Below, piece after piece: positions 63,901 to 64,000 of a stretch of DNA of 64,000 nucleotides. Source of the stretch: Antedon mediterranea (Eukaryota; Echinodermata; Crinoidea; Comatulida; Antedonidae); the NCBI RefSeq assembly GCF_964355755.1, contig NC_092671.1:12568501-12632500 (forward strand), given 5' to 3'. A program made the translations under genes and the position numbers. The notes under the pieces are model-generated. The model saw nothing but the letters and a program-made list of their open reading frames with translations. It did not search any database and was not told where the DNA came from. How positions within the stretch are numbered: position 1 is the stretch's first letter; every line of letters starts with the position of its first letter.

Positions 63901-64000
63901 CACTGTTAAGAAATCGCTGCCATTGGAACCAGATACTGCTACAGCAAACATTACAATATTGAAAAAACCAGTGTCTAAAGAAACTATTACTATTAGTGAC
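3822..64000 (+). CDS. TTN: Titin ortholog (58-exon model, 3' end beyond window)
   Basis: Giant sarcomeric protein expected to run from the Z-disc into the I-band of muscle as anchor, ruler and spring. Joining 58 exons by GT-AG junctions (one GC-AG) gives an uninterrupted frame of 29,022 nt, or 9,674 codons. Contents: 40 I-set Ig domains (Trp in strand C, DxGxYxC in strand F), one SH3, one FN3, and long Glu/Pro/Val/Lys/Thr linkers. The order of the first nine Ig domains and their linkers matches vertebrate titin (comparison from memory), which excludes obscurin and twitchin. Most introns are phase 1, so many exons can be skipped without frameshift. Introns not listed separately are AT-rich and show nothing I can name. 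No kinase, RhoGEF or M-band region is present because the gene is cut by the window edge. Exon ends are predictions without transcript data. Confidence 0.9.
3919..3925 (+). repeat. Target-site duplication, left (AGATATT)
   Basis: AGATATT immediately precedes the left terminus GTTGAACCC. The same 7 bp follow the right terminus at 5976-5982. It lies within the first 10 bases of intron 1, just after the splice donor. Confidence 0.85.
3926..5975. mobile_element. Foldback transposon, ~2.05 kb, long inverted arms
   Basis: Both ends carry GTTGAACCC in inverted orientation, flanked by a perfect 7-bp duplication. Each arm is about 0.7 kb: an outer part of about 12 tandem copies of a CACAAATGTGAAAAC-type unit (3931-4190; inverted 5720-5970), and an inner part (about 4190-4640; inverted about 5290-5710) that includes GTTCAAGACGATATTTG and its complement. 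The central ~650 bp is unique. No transposase is encoded; the short mirrored reading frames in the arms are a product of the inverted repeat. The modular build resembles sea urchin TU elements (from memory). It is non-autonomous and probably mobilised in trans. Confidence 0.85.
5976..5982 (+). repeat. Target-site duplication, right (AGATATT)
   Basis: Second copy of the 7-bp duplication, directly after the right terminus GGGTTCAAC of the foldback element. Confidence 0.85.
6237..6342. mobile_element. MITE family copy a
   Basis: About 106 bp bounded by CTGTCTACACTATCAAAC and the inverted GTTTGATATTGTAGACAG. The interior is non-coding. The same termini occur at 12301, 24221 and 46752. The rest of intron 1 around it (5983-6535) is AT-rich with nothing else I can name. 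Confidence 0.6.
6536..6733 (+). CDS. TTN: Exon 2: second half of Ig1 (Z1-like)
   Basis: Residues 32-97: DPEPTVTWFRD (strand C Trp), LKIEEAFPEDAG, and FKVVAENAIGKAS, closing with VVEG in phase 1. The F strand lacks Cys, so this Ig has no intradomain disulfide pair, common in intracellular I-set domains. In vertebrates Z1-Z2 are capped by telethonin; whether this animal has a partner there is unknown. Confidence 0.9.
6734..9860. other. Intron 2, no gene seen
   Basis: 3.1 kb of AT-rich sequence. Near 7075 there is TGGGATTCGAACCCC, a perfect pol III B box on the minus strand without a clear A box, probably a decayed SINE. Overlapping ORFs on both strands at 7509-7773 have no domain content and I do not call them. 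Confidence 0.6.
9861..10148 (+). CDS. TTN: Exon 3: complete Ig2 (Z2-like)
   Basis: Residues 98-193, one exon for one I-set domain: APEFKKRL, MIRWYHNGEEI, KSSVDVNIT, EDAGEYICKAENAAG. The 'SS(V/L)DxxI' stretch matches vertebrate Z2 as I recall it. Phase 1 on both sides. Confidence 0.92.
10457..10974 (+). CDS. TTN: Exon 4: Pro-rich linker, then start of Ig3
   Basis: Residues 194-366. About 165 residues with no predicted fold, rich in Pro, Lys and Ala, with several PxxP stretches (PPGPGPPK, PPAPPTH, PPTQPKAQPP), ending in APTFTK, the first strand of Ig3. In vertebrate titin this interval holds the alpha-actinin-binding Z-repeats; I see no VxxAVDxA-type Z-repeat here. PxxP stretches could serve as SH3 ligands. 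Phase 0 donor. Confidence 0.85.
11225..11483 (+). CDS. TTN: Exon 5: rest of Ig3 (Z3-like)
   Basis: Residues 367-452: LLQDITVDEGSQAELSCHVTG (B-strand Cys), EVKWKRDGERL, DAGRFTCSATNTEGE, STSC. 'GRFTCSA' and 'STSC' also occur in the vertebrate Z3 I remember. Ends in phase 1. Confidence 0.92.
11654..11711 (+). CDS. TTN: Exon 6: short linker
   Basis: Residues 453-471, 58 nt, AAEIPEMKGMQITPT-AESF, between Ig3 and Ig4. Phase 1 in, phase 2 out; it restores the frame between its neighbours, which supports it being a real exon. Confidence 0.75.
11867..12031 (+). CDS. TTN: Exon 7: first half of Ig4 (Z4-like)
   Basis: Residues 472-526: APCFTRTLQPVKLVEG, FECQVEGYPIPEVVWL, then HGYR at the phase 2 donor. 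The 'KLVEG' and 'GYR' anchors match vertebrate titin Ig4. Confidence 0.9.
12150..12292 (+). CDS. TTN: Exon 8: second half of Ig4
   Basis: Residues 527-574: the 'TGKCILDI' strand aligns with vertebrate 'TGECKLVI', followed by DDIGEFTCIAKNQAGQ. Phase 1 donor; a truncated MITE starts 8 bp into the following intron. Confidence 0.9.
12301..12408. mobile_element. MITE family copy b, right end lost
   Basis: Starts CTATCTACACTATCAAAC, shares the interior GATGTGCCCAAAT-TGGTAGTGATATGACATCA with copies c and d, and lacks the right terminal inverted repeat. It begins 8 bp downstream of the exon 8 donor. Confidence 0.55.
12441..12592 (+). CDS. TTN: Exon 9: charged helical linker
   Basis: Residues 575-625. 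After AYNHWFKQQ comes a run of alternating Glu, Arg and Gln (ELEREKRERQEQQLA), a likely single alpha helix or short coiled coil, then Met/Gln-rich QPTQMGLMSPEP. It sits where vertebrate titin has 'ADYELLMKSQQEML'. Phase 0 donor. Confidence 0.85.
12879..12983 (+). CDS. TTN: Exon 10: FEERL motif copy 1
   Basis: Residues 626-660: APFEKRLMSEVAFRERSMSQ. First of three consecutive 35-36-residue phase-0 exons with consensus PFExRLxxEhxaRxx. It corresponds to the single 'SSFEERLIKEIEYR' between Ig4 and Ig5 of vertebrate titin (from memory). Function unknown to me. Confidence 0.85.
13166..13273 (+). CDS. TTN: Exon 11: FEERL motif copy 2
   Basis: Residues 661-696: SPFERRLMTEVSYRERVTG, then a more acidic tail with DPDLERAH. 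108 nt, phase 0 on both sides, so it can be skipped or duplicated cleanly. Confidence 0.85.
13274..14018. other. Intron 11, small hairpin only
   Basis: AT-rich. An imperfect inverted repeat pairs CTTAACTCAACTCAACTG (13621-13638) with CAGTTGAGTTAAG (13658-13670). Nothing else named. Confidence 0.5.
14019..14126 (+). CDS. TTN: Exon 12: FEERL motif copy 3
   Basis: Residues 697-732: SPFESRLAQEISFRDHTLG, then DEADQ. Phase 0. The donor CCAGTG|gtctgt is weak, but it is the only phase-0 donor that fits the next exon. Confidence 0.75.
14127..14983. other. Intron 12, nothing recognised
   Basis: AT-rich sequence. A 63-residue minus-strand ORF has no domain content. Confidence 0.5.
14984..15217 (+). 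CDS. TTN: Exon 13: acidic linker and first half of Ig5
   Basis: Residues 733-810. AFDIDEFEAELLKG opens, then a Thr-Glu ladder (TETDTETEYTESEMETDTD), then Ig5: APRFVKEMKNVQLMEGSPVTLSCRVTGRPKPM. Phase 0 donor. Confidence 0.9.
15324..15565 (+). CDS. TTN: Exon 14: second half of Ig5 and linker
   Basis: Residues 811-890: IQWFKNGYIV, GDSGHYTVLAANTAGNAVC, then linker DTKGDDKPQHMKGVMGARV. Aligns with vertebrate 'IAWYKDG' and 'GNAICSG'. Phase 2 donor. Confidence 0.9.
15866..16079 (+). CDS. TTN: Exon 15: first half of Ig6
   Basis: Residues 891-962: short linker, YYRPSFKEIPQDLTVREG, then FNCKVTGRPPPDFIWLLNGQ. Ends in phase 0 before the C'-D region. Confidence 0.9.
16254..16386 (+). CDS. TTN: Exon 16: second half of Ig6
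   Basis: Residues 963-1006: MIINEGGINSLVI, then KDAGTYTCTAKNRAGE, LNVEG. Matches vertebrate 'VVAQNRAGR'. Phase 1 donor. Confidence 0.92.
16570..16930 (+). CDS. TTN: Exon 17: complete Ig7 plus RxLxIPK tail
   Basis: Residues 1007-1126: APSFIDRIQNVAVK, VSWQKDDHFI, WDSAWYSCTALNSAGR, then EPRQLVIPKRSP. 'DSAWY' and the 'R(K/Q)LxIP' tail are distinctive of this position in vertebrate titin and strongly support orthology. Phase 2 donor. Confidence 0.95.
17048..17271 (+). CDS. TTN: Exon 18: linker and first half of Ig8
   Basis: Residues 1127-1201: linker with DEEKQQKKEAP, then FKCRVSPSGDPTLKVEWFKDG. The matching vertebrate segment reads 'DKEKQQKPFF' and 'GDPTMVVEW'. Phase 1 donor. Confidence 0.94.
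17486..17629 (+). CDS. TTN: Exon 19: second half of Ig8
   Basis: Residues 1202-1249: SRYITSSEFGICSLTI, EDAGRITCLITNEGGT. 'EFG(Y/I)CSL' matches the vertebrate domain. Phase 1. Confidence 0.92.
17928..18015 (+). CDS. TTN: Exon 20: conserved short linker
   Basis: Residues 1250-1278: KDAVILETQLPEEMQGIQK. Aligns with the vertebrate 'ESQLPEGRKGLQR' linker between Ig8 and Ig9. Phase 1 in, phase 2 out. Confidence 0.88.
18291..18471 (+). CDS. TTN: Exon 21: acidic linker and first half of Ig9
   Basis: Residues 1279-1339: EDEASEEDEHGEPSF, then VEGGPARFSCRLTGYPLPRV and SWYKDG. Phase 0 donor. Confidence 0.9.
18614..18797 (+). CDS. TTN: Exon 22: second half of Ig9 with REDF tail
   Basis: Residues 1340-1400: SSRIKICFDGLHHLEI, YDAGEIKVEAKNKYG, then RREDFNIQLRPASR. 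Vertebrate titin has 'YDTGEVKVTAENPEG' and 'QREDFRSVLRRAP' at this place. Phase 1. Confidence 0.94.
18995..19486 (+). CDS. TTN: Exon 23: linker and Ig10
   Basis: Residues 1401-1564. About 70 residues of linker (KMQNQFEEQRLAAKIGKP, then Val/Pro/Glu-rich), then a full Ig domain: FEVRFTGDNTVRWLKDG, DDAGVYTVELSNVTG. No F-strand Cys. Phase 1 both sides. Confidence 0.9.
19487..20362. other. Intron 23, nothing recognised
   Basis: 876 bp of AT-rich sequence without domain-bearing ORFs or clear repeats. Confidence 0.5.
20363..20520 (+). CDS. TTN: Exon 24: first half of Ig11
   Basis: Residues 1565-1617: APKVLSAPQETIIGVPGEPI, then STVVWYK at a phase 0 donor. The A-B region is poor in the usual landmarks, but the domain completes correctly with exon 25. 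Confidence 0.85.
20882..21047 (+). CDS. TTN: Exon 25: second half of Ig11, Cys-rich
   Basis: Residues 1618-1672: GDQKLV, FTLLILDCKPEDTGSYYCEACNACGVC. There are five cysteines in the E-G region, unusual for a titin Ig; they could act in redox tuning or metal binding (inference only). Phase 1. Confidence 0.88.
21287..21385 (+). CDS. TTN: Exon 26: first part of Ig12
   Basis: Residues 1673-1705: APQLTSHMNDVEVEEGCPIE, IQCHAVSKTG, ending in phase 1 before strand C. Confidence 0.85.
21386..22553. other. Intron 26, nothing recognised
   Basis: 1.2 kb, AT-rich. Short ORFs continue from exon 26 in frame for some distance but carry no domain. Confidence 0.5.
22554..22742 (+). CDS. TTN: Exon 27: rest of Ig12
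   Basis: Residues 1706-1768: EPIVTWFLDKAIIK, INEVFPEDEGLYSCEVRNDFGKVASS. Phase 1. Confidence 0.9.
22743..25355. other. Intron 27, one MITE
   Basis: 2.6 kb of AT-rich intron. It contains MITE copy c (listed separately). No exon-like segment was found. Confidence 0.55.
24221..24346. mobile_element. MITE family copy c
   Basis: Left end AACACTATCAAACTAGTTTG (outermost bases lost), right end ATAGTGTAGACAGAGCT, interior GTGATGTGCCCAAATATGG shared with copies b and d. Non-coding. Confidence 0.6.
25356..25670 (+). CDS. TTN: Exon 28: complete Ig13
   Basis: Residues 1769-1873: VPPKFVQKISNVDVIEG, FDCKIVGTPQPEVTWYKD, EDIGHYSVKAVNTAGS. Phase 1 both sides, so the whole domain is a removable cassette. 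Confidence 0.93.
25671..27548. other. Intron 28 with degenerate direct repeats
   Basis: 1.9 kb. Related blocks at about 26468-26620 and 26640-26815 share AATACT-ATATTTTAT-ATTTCCATG, ACAGCTTAATTATG or CCAGCTTAATTATG, and TTGTAACCAT. A smaller pair at about 26912 and 26960 shares AAAGCATGGA-GT-TGAATCTTAC-type sequence. No coding content. Confidence 0.5.
27549..28220 (+). CDS. TTN: Exon 29: acidic and Thr-rich linker, Ig14
   Basis: Residues 1874-2097. The linker has an acidic motif DSDVDIDLDDILPYDG, a Thr run (RVTTTTLTKTK), then Ig14: PPAFTKFINHCRLYEG, IKWFRNGIQI, TDSGQITCRAENSAGVA. The 'DIDxDxILP' motif recurs in exons 33 and 34. Phase 1. Confidence 0.92.
28469..28686 (+). CDS. TTN: Exon 30: linker and first half of Ig15
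   Basis: Residues 2098-2170: LPSDIEQKMHSSLLVAPEEY linker, then PPTFTSYMSNQDMPVGS, FKCSVSGYPRPTVRWFK. Phase 0 donor. Confidence 0.9.
28839..29007 (+). CDS. TTN: Exon 31: second half of Ig15
   Basis: Residues 2171-2226: NGSELRPAGRVHIRI, TDAAKYMVKAANPAGEAT. Phase 1; donor AAAG|gtcagt. Confidence 0.9.
29183..29857 (+). CDS. TTN: Exon 32: Thr-run linker and Ig16
   Basis: Residues 2227-2451. About 130 residues of linker with an uninterrupted Thr run and Thr-Glu stretch (TVTETVTEEESATED), then Pro/Tyr-rich YVPLPYGEPMPEPPKF leading into Ig16: VQLECFVSGSPPLRIWWYKG, DEGEYTCRAENSYGTATC. Phase 1. Confidence 0.92.
30052..38709 (+). CDS. TTN: Exon 33: giant 8.66 kb exon, nine Ig domains and PEVK-like repeats
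   Basis: Residues 2452-5337. Ig17-25 lie at about 30177-30460, 30532-30810, 31083-31359, 32568-32848, 33026-33301, 34269-34544, 35685-35960, 37101-37376 and 38419-38702. Between them are disordered acidic linkers: three ELEFTF-type motifs (31564-31995), a GEMP/IDFD module (32207-32460), then more than 20 copies of a ~64-residue repeat (KTEVTMEREPQSLQPIELIL, continuing ELVPEYxEYVE and FEVTIEQVPPTS). The repeats are Glu-rich with regular Pro, as expected for an entropic spring. Ig21-24 are near copies of each other. A 1,416-bp unit is tandemly duplicated (next entry). Phase 1 at both ends, so the whole spring could be skipped in frame. Confidence 0.93.
34021..37560 (+). repeat. TTN: 1,416-bp tandem segmental duplication, ~2.5 copies
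   Basis: Equivalent points recur at exactly 1,416 bp: 34021 and 35437; 34504, 35920 and 37336. The unit is 472 residues: one Ig domain plus seven or eight ~64-residue spring repeats. Segments I compared by eye (34801-34920 with 36217-36336) are identical, so the duplication is recent or kept alike by gene conversion. The third copy diverges after about 37540. Confidence 0.9.
38935..40533 (+). CDS. TTN: Exon 34: long linker with GEMP/IDFD module, Ig26
   Basis: Residues 5338-5870. Starts GIKDEAKNKQ, has a Thr run (TKCTTTTTTTTTKEIT, about 39045-39090), then two copies of a module PExxLxGEMP - IDFxKxxP - FSPxDMKFxISKPE (39379-39640; 39790-40040). It ends with Ig26: KPEILKGLNDVETYIGD, IQWYRNGSLL, DDTEFRCTATNIAGNVST. 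Phase 1. Confidence 0.92.
40831..42546 (+). CDS. TTN: Exon 35: three Ig domains (Ig27-29)
   Basis: Residues 5871-6442. Ig27 at about 41015-41290 (IQWFKNGRPVAGERFHV, GTYECKAVNSHG), Ig28 at about 41405-41685 (IEWLVDGKLVSGDRF, IIQCRASHPMG), an acidic linker of about 150 residues, Ig29 at about 42129-42405 (VKWFKDGNLL, EGTYECRTVENDCE). The donor TTAAAG|gttgga is weak. Reading through it adds four residues and a TGA (42561-42563), with AATAAA at 42579-42584, so this exon could also end a short isoform. Confidence 0.88.
42547..43055. other. TTN: Intron 35 / possible alternative 3' UTR
   Basis: In-frame stop TGA at 42561 and polyadenylation hexamer AATAAA at 42579-42584 immediately follow the weak donor. 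The remainder is AT-rich and featureless. Confidence 0.4.
43056..43457 (+). CDS. TTN: Exon 36: linker and Ig30
   Basis: Residues 6443-6576: acidic linker EKLSEEKPTDIVPVKEDVHD, then PVFIQELQMVQAHKG, VKWFKDGQPLCGDGYFI, EKVFECRATNIHGEA. Phase 1. Confidence 0.93.
43458..44123. other. Intron 36, nothing recognised
   Basis: 0.67 kb of AT-rich sequence without repeats or ORFs I can name. Confidence 0.5.
44124..45295 (+). CDS. TTN: Exon 37: 18-residue repeat array, first half of Ig31
   Basis: Residues 6577-6967. Starts APEKEEVILQ, then about 12 copies of an 18-residue repeat, PVVVELAASAKEVEPEVQ, then looser Val/Glu/Pro sequence, then Ig31 from PPRFITALEDIDVVEG to IRWLKDEQELE. A compact spring of Val-rich, Ala-Lys-Glu and Pro parts. 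Phase 0 donor. Confidence 0.92.
44191..44825 (+). repeat. TTN: 54-bp (18-residue) coding tandem repeat
   Basis: CCAGTTKTAGT recurs at exactly 54 bp (44191, 44245, 44299, 44353, 44407 and on to 44731), with one 45-bp unit near 44731-44776. Copies differ by few bases, mostly Leu/Val, Glu/Ala and Gln/Lys swaps. Confidence 0.9.
45412..45559 (+). CDS. TTN: Exon 38: second half of Ig31
   Basis: Residues 6968-7016: ASSDFKIRFDGKYHVLEI, DDCGIYICEATNPVGIAVC, LNVTG. Phase 1. Confidence 0.9.
45678..45859 (+). CDS. TTN: Exon 39: acidic Pro/Glu linker
   Basis: Residues 7017-7077: EESEEGPVAGEPQPVQKEEP, Ile/Pro-rich middle, then SLIQFVPKKPKVTEEF. No fold. Phase 1 in, phase 0 out; donor CAG|gtgaaa. Confidence 0.8.
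46086..46247 (+). CDS. TTN: Exon 40: linker and first half of Ig32
   Basis: Residues 7078-7131: EEAPISEVSELSLVPEVEE, then APYFTKELEQKSIAVDGESV and FFQCSVAGVPRPK at a phase 0 donor. Confidence 0.88.
46503..46686 (+). CDS. TTN: Exon 41: second half of Ig32
   Basis: Residues 7132-7192: VTWYVDGNEIK, EGICQLHI, EDEGDYTCKAVNHLGEA. Phase 1. Confidence 0.9.
46687..47811. other. Intron 41, one MITE
   Basis: 1.1 kb, AT-rich, with MITE copy d at its start. Nothing else named. Confidence 0.5.
46752..46906. mobile_element. MITE family copy d
   Basis: CTGTCTACACTATC at the left, AGTTTGATAGTGTAGATTGAGCT at the right, with interior GTGATGTGCCCAAATATGG plus a short internal duplication (CAAATATGG.AG.GA). 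TAAAGAT flanks both sides (46745-46751, 46907-46913), a possible 7-bp target duplication. Confidence 0.6.
47812..50595 (+). CDS. TTN: Exon 42: 928-residue acidic disordered spring
   Basis: Residues 7193-8120, no Ig domain. Very rich in Glu and Asp, with several internal repeats: two EEVMAKFSEV / NEVMARFTEV blocks (about 49040-49500), and three ~60-residue repeats with ELKYxxxxPDSE - QPxGDQxKIELELP - TKE-IQQP (starting about 49899, 50088 and 50268). Best read as a PEVK-like elastic segment. The donor AAAAAG|gttggc is weak; read-through ends at TAG 50622-50624. Confidence 0.88.
50876..50967 (+). CDS. TTN: Exon 43: short acidic linker
   Basis: Residues 8121-8151: EVSLTVTETPDAVKSEEEVS, then SVSEAAPL. 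Found by frame continuity only; phase 1 in, phase 0 out. Confidence 0.75.
51205..51369 (+). CDS. TTN: Exon 44: Val/Thr/Glu linker
   Basis: Residues 8152-8206: repeated V-E-V-T-type sequence (TVEAHVEVTRLTAKETVEVI, TTEQQIQLQKDEK). Phase 0 on both sides. Confidence 0.78.
51519..51627 (+). CDS. TTN: Exon 45: first half of SH3 domain
   Basis: Residues 8207-8242: PVDIKLEIKQEEP, then FVALGSYLAESDEVMSIREG, the ALYDY-type strand, RT loop and 'LSFxEGD' equivalent of an SH3 domain. The donor is GAAG|GCAAGT, a GC-AG intron: no GT donor nearby keeps the frame to exon 46. Confidence 0.88.
51836..52000 (+). CDS. TTN: Exon 46: second half of SH3 domain
   Basis: Residues 8243-8297: DLRILDNSHGDWWLVRKGTG, EEGWVPSSYLVS. 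The WW pair, the G-W-VP-S-YL signature and spacing are classic SH3 peptide-binding features. A helical tail TEQYEKHLEEELADSMRSL follows. Vertebrate titin has no SH3; arthropod titin-like proteins do, as I recall. A possible ligand is the Pro-rich linker in exon 4 (inference). Confidence 0.93.
52279..52581 (+). CDS. TTN: Exon 47: complete Ig33
   Basis: Residues 8298-8398: APQFTTSLETTKSKDN, IVAWYRQSTLIRES, EDSGKYTCVAKNQVGAASSS. Phase 1 both sides; directly follows the SH3. Confidence 0.93.
52708..52774 (+). CDS. TTN: Exon 48: Ser/Thr-rich mini-linker
   Basis: Residues 8399-8420: VSISDAESIDSTHTSTSRKS. Half of it is Ser or Thr, with RKS, so a plausible phosphorylation site. Phase 1 in, phase 2 out, which the next exon requires. 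Confidence 0.75.
53009..53331 (+). CDS. TTN: Exon 49: complete Ig34
   Basis: Residues 8421-8528: KPAFMQVAKPKSVQEG, VAWYHDGLPLEESK, DDHEGNYKVEAKNKEGEA. No Cys pair. Phase 2 in, phase 1 out. Confidence 0.92.
53332..54830. other. Intron 49, nothing recognised
   Basis: 1.5 kb of AT-rich sequence; I found neither an exon-like segment nor a repeat. Confidence 0.5.
54831..55127 (+). CDS. TTN: Exon 50: complete Ig35
   Basis: Residues 8529-8627: EPPRFVQPITSLTVKEG, FECIATGVPRPDITWCRDNQ, EDSGTITCWAENDTGRTMC. Phase 1 both sides. Confidence 0.93.
55622..56032 (+). CDS. TTN: Exon 51: linker and Ig36
   Basis: Residues 8628-8764: Val/Thr/Lys linker (EVTVTKHEEVTITKVKTVHK), then PPTFTIPVEDVDALKG, VTWYRDGKVLQPSERY, DDAEYLCKAINNYGVASC. 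Phase 1. Confidence 0.93.
56300..56515 (+). CDS. TTN: Exon 52: acidic linker
   Basis: Residues 8765-8836: AKAESEILASEVESEDILDD, then Glu/Val/Thr-rich VVTTEVTVEG. No fold. Phase 1 both sides. Confidence 0.85.
56740..57366 (+). CDS. TTN: Exon 53: Ig37 and Ig38 in one exon
   Basis: Residues 8837-9045. Ig37: EPKFVEEMVDMEIIKG, LNWFKDGHEI, DDAEYTCKAINKIGEA. Ig38: MPMFVQELKTVRSFEG, VIWYRNSIEI, SDAGMYTCKAVNKVGEVSTS. A seven-residue spacer (QPQYKKP) separates them, suggesting a rigid pair. Confidence 0.94.
57367..59172. other. Intron 53, palindromic MITE-like element
   Basis: 1.8 kb, AT-rich. Apart from the palindrome element listed next, nothing is recognised. Confidence 0.5.
58278..58479. mobile_element. 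Small inverted-repeat element around a 61-bp palindrome
   Basis: CTTATGATGAGTCATA at 58278-58293 and its complement at 58464-58479 enclose the palindrome 58340-58400, whose 30-bp arms (GTTCAACCATAGACC...) are perfectly complementary around a single central G at 58370. Probably a MITE or another hairpin-forming non-autonomous element. Confidence 0.55.
59173..59451 (+). CDS. TTN: Exon 54: complete Ig39
   Basis: Residues 9046-9138: ANILDGPSTITVNAGE, VTWSRGYLEVDETDRIHIKT, TDAGEYAIEAENNAGGQ. Resembles titin-type Ig domains that precede FN3 domains. Phase 1 both sides. Confidence 0.92.
59452..59981. other. Intron 54 with C-rich tract
   Basis: A run of almost pure C with a few A (about 59484-59510) follows shortly after the exon. 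The rest is AT-rich with nothing named. Confidence 0.5.
59982..60278 (+). CDS. TTN: Exon 55: fibronectin type III domain
   Basis: Residues 9139-9237: PGSPSKPQVSNITKTSVRL, TWQPPHMDGG, VSNYHIEQ, YPGIEYRFRVSAENILGVG, PSEES. All landmark positions of titin-type FN3 (PGxP, SVxLxWxPPxxDGG, YxFRVxAEN) are present. The only FN3 in the window. Phase 1 both sides. Confidence 0.95.
60664..60708 (+). CDS. TTN: Exon 56, spliced form: 15-residue linker
   Basis: Residues 9238-9252: EPPRSADKMDTLRPR. The donor CGAG|gtatga gives a phase 1 junction to the next Ig exon. As a 45-nt phase-1 cassette it could also be skipped, joining FN3 directly to Ig40. Confidence 0.65.
60664..60806 (+). CDS. TTN: Alternative terminal exon with hydrophobic tail anchor
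   Basis: Reading through the exon 56 donor continues in frame: GMTGLPDLLEWDV, then ~20 hydrophobic residues (LLAIFVAFCYFLMSFII) and a TAA at 60804-60806. Charged residues are absent from the tail, which fits a single membrane helix inserted post-translationally. The read-through DNA is visibly less AT-rich than the surrounding intron, as coding DNA would be. AATAAA hexamers at 60942-60947 and 60956-60961 could end the transcript. It would make a titin ending after FN3 with a membrane anchor. Could be chance; transcript evidence is needed. Confidence 0.55.
60807..62567. other. Intron 56 / possible alternative 3' UTR
   Basis: 1.8 kb, AT-rich. Contains an (AAT)n tract (about 60871-60906) and the two AATAAA hexamers noted for the tail-anchor isoform. 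No further coding signal. Confidence 0.5.
60942..60961 (+). terminator. TTN: Candidate polyadenylation signals
   Basis: Two AATAAA hexamers at 60942 and 60956, 136-150 nt after the read-through stop. Such hexamers are common in AT-rich DNA, so this is weak support by itself. Confidence 0.3.
62568..62855 (+). CDS. TTN: Exon 57: complete Ig40
   Basis: Residues 9253-9348: APTFTRPLHDTDIAEGDNVE, MECLVEGEPHPEIVWYKDG, DEAFIICSAINLDGSATTS. Phase 1 both sides. Confidence 0.93.
62984..63008. repeat. (TA)n microsatellite
   Basis: Simple TA repeat in intron 57, about 15 bp before the acceptor of exon 58, overlapping the usual branch-point region. Confidence 0.7.
63024..64000 (+). CDS. TTN: Exon 58: second PEVK-like spring, cut by window edge
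   Basis: Residues 9349-9674 and onward. About 130 acidic residues, then a 70-residue repeat with exact 210-bp period: PVTQEVITLVEEITVKEAVP, DITK, then KPV-KE-TIIDTVVVKKP. PVTQEV lies at 63443, 63653 and 63863. Each unit is two related ~35-residue halves with Val-Thr-Glu-Lys-Pro composition. The frame stays open to base 64000. Confidence 0.92.
63443..64000 (+). repeat. TTN: 210-bp coding tandem repeat (70 residues), continuing past window
   Basis: CCAGTnACACARGARGTA recurs at exactly 210-bp spacing. The copies differ more than those in exon 33, so this array is older or less homogenised. Confidence 0.88.

Noticed and set aside
3822-64000. Obscurin/UNC-89 identity because of Ig plus SH3
   Set aside because: No RhoGEF-PH pair follows the SH3, and the N-terminal Ig domains and linkers match the titin Z-disc region in order.

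Overview
This is eukaryotic DNA. It is AT-rich, intron-rich and sprinkled with small mobile elements, and almost all of it is the 5' half of one giant plus-strand gene, an invertebrate titin. I could join 58 coding exons from an ATG at 3822 to the right edge of the window. Every junction keeps the frame, and the model gives about 9,670 residues with no stop; the gene continues beyond 64000. I count 40 immunoglobulin (I-set) domains, one SH3 domain, one fibronectin type III (FN3) domain, and long acidic PEVK-like linkers. There is no kinase, RhoGEF or PH domain in the window.

Why titin rather than obscurin, twitchin or kettin: from memory of vertebrate titin, the first ~20 exons are colinear with the Z-disc end of the vertebrate protein. 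The order is Z1, Z2, a Pro-rich linker, Z3, Z4, a charged helical linker, a 'FEERL' motif, Ig5, Ig6, Ig7 with its 'RxLxIPK' tail, an Ig8 linker with 'EKQQK' and 'GDPTxxVEW', an 'EESQLPE..KGLQ'-like linker, and Ig9 with its 'REDF' tail. That colinearity points to an invertebrate deuterostome. The low GC and a foldback transposon resembling (from memory) sea urchin TU elements make an echinoderm my best guess, not a proof.

Layout. 1-3772: repeats (a tRNA-derived SINE-like head, a diverged direct repeat carrying TGACGTCA sites) and noncoding 5' sequence. 3773-21047: Z-disc-type Ig domains and linkers, with a ~2.05 kb foldback element in intron 1. 21287-29857: Ig domains with acidic and Thr-rich linkers. 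30052-38709: one 8.66 kb exon with nine Ig domains and more than 20 copies of a ~64-residue Glu-rich repeat, including a 1,416-bp tandem segmental duplication. 38935-46686: more Ig domains and linker repeats, including an 18-residue repeat. 47812-51369: unstructured acidic spring. 51519-52000: SH3 domain split by a GC-AG intron. 52279-60278: Ig domains and the FN3 domain. 60664-60806: a short exon that, if its donor is not used, runs into a hydrophobic C-terminal tail and stop. 62568-64000: another Ig, then a new PEVK-like array with an exact 210-bp period.

How the parts would work together (inference from titin biology): the N-terminal Ig domains anchor the molecule in the Z-disc, the repeat-rich exons form extensible springs whose length can be tuned by splicing (nearly all introns are phase 1), and the SH3 and Pro-rich linkers offer signalling or scaffolding contacts. 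The least expected observations are the possible tail-anchored isoform, the triplicated FEERL exon, the apparent absence of vertebrate-type Z-repeats, and the precisely bounded foldback insertion 10 bp inside intron 1.
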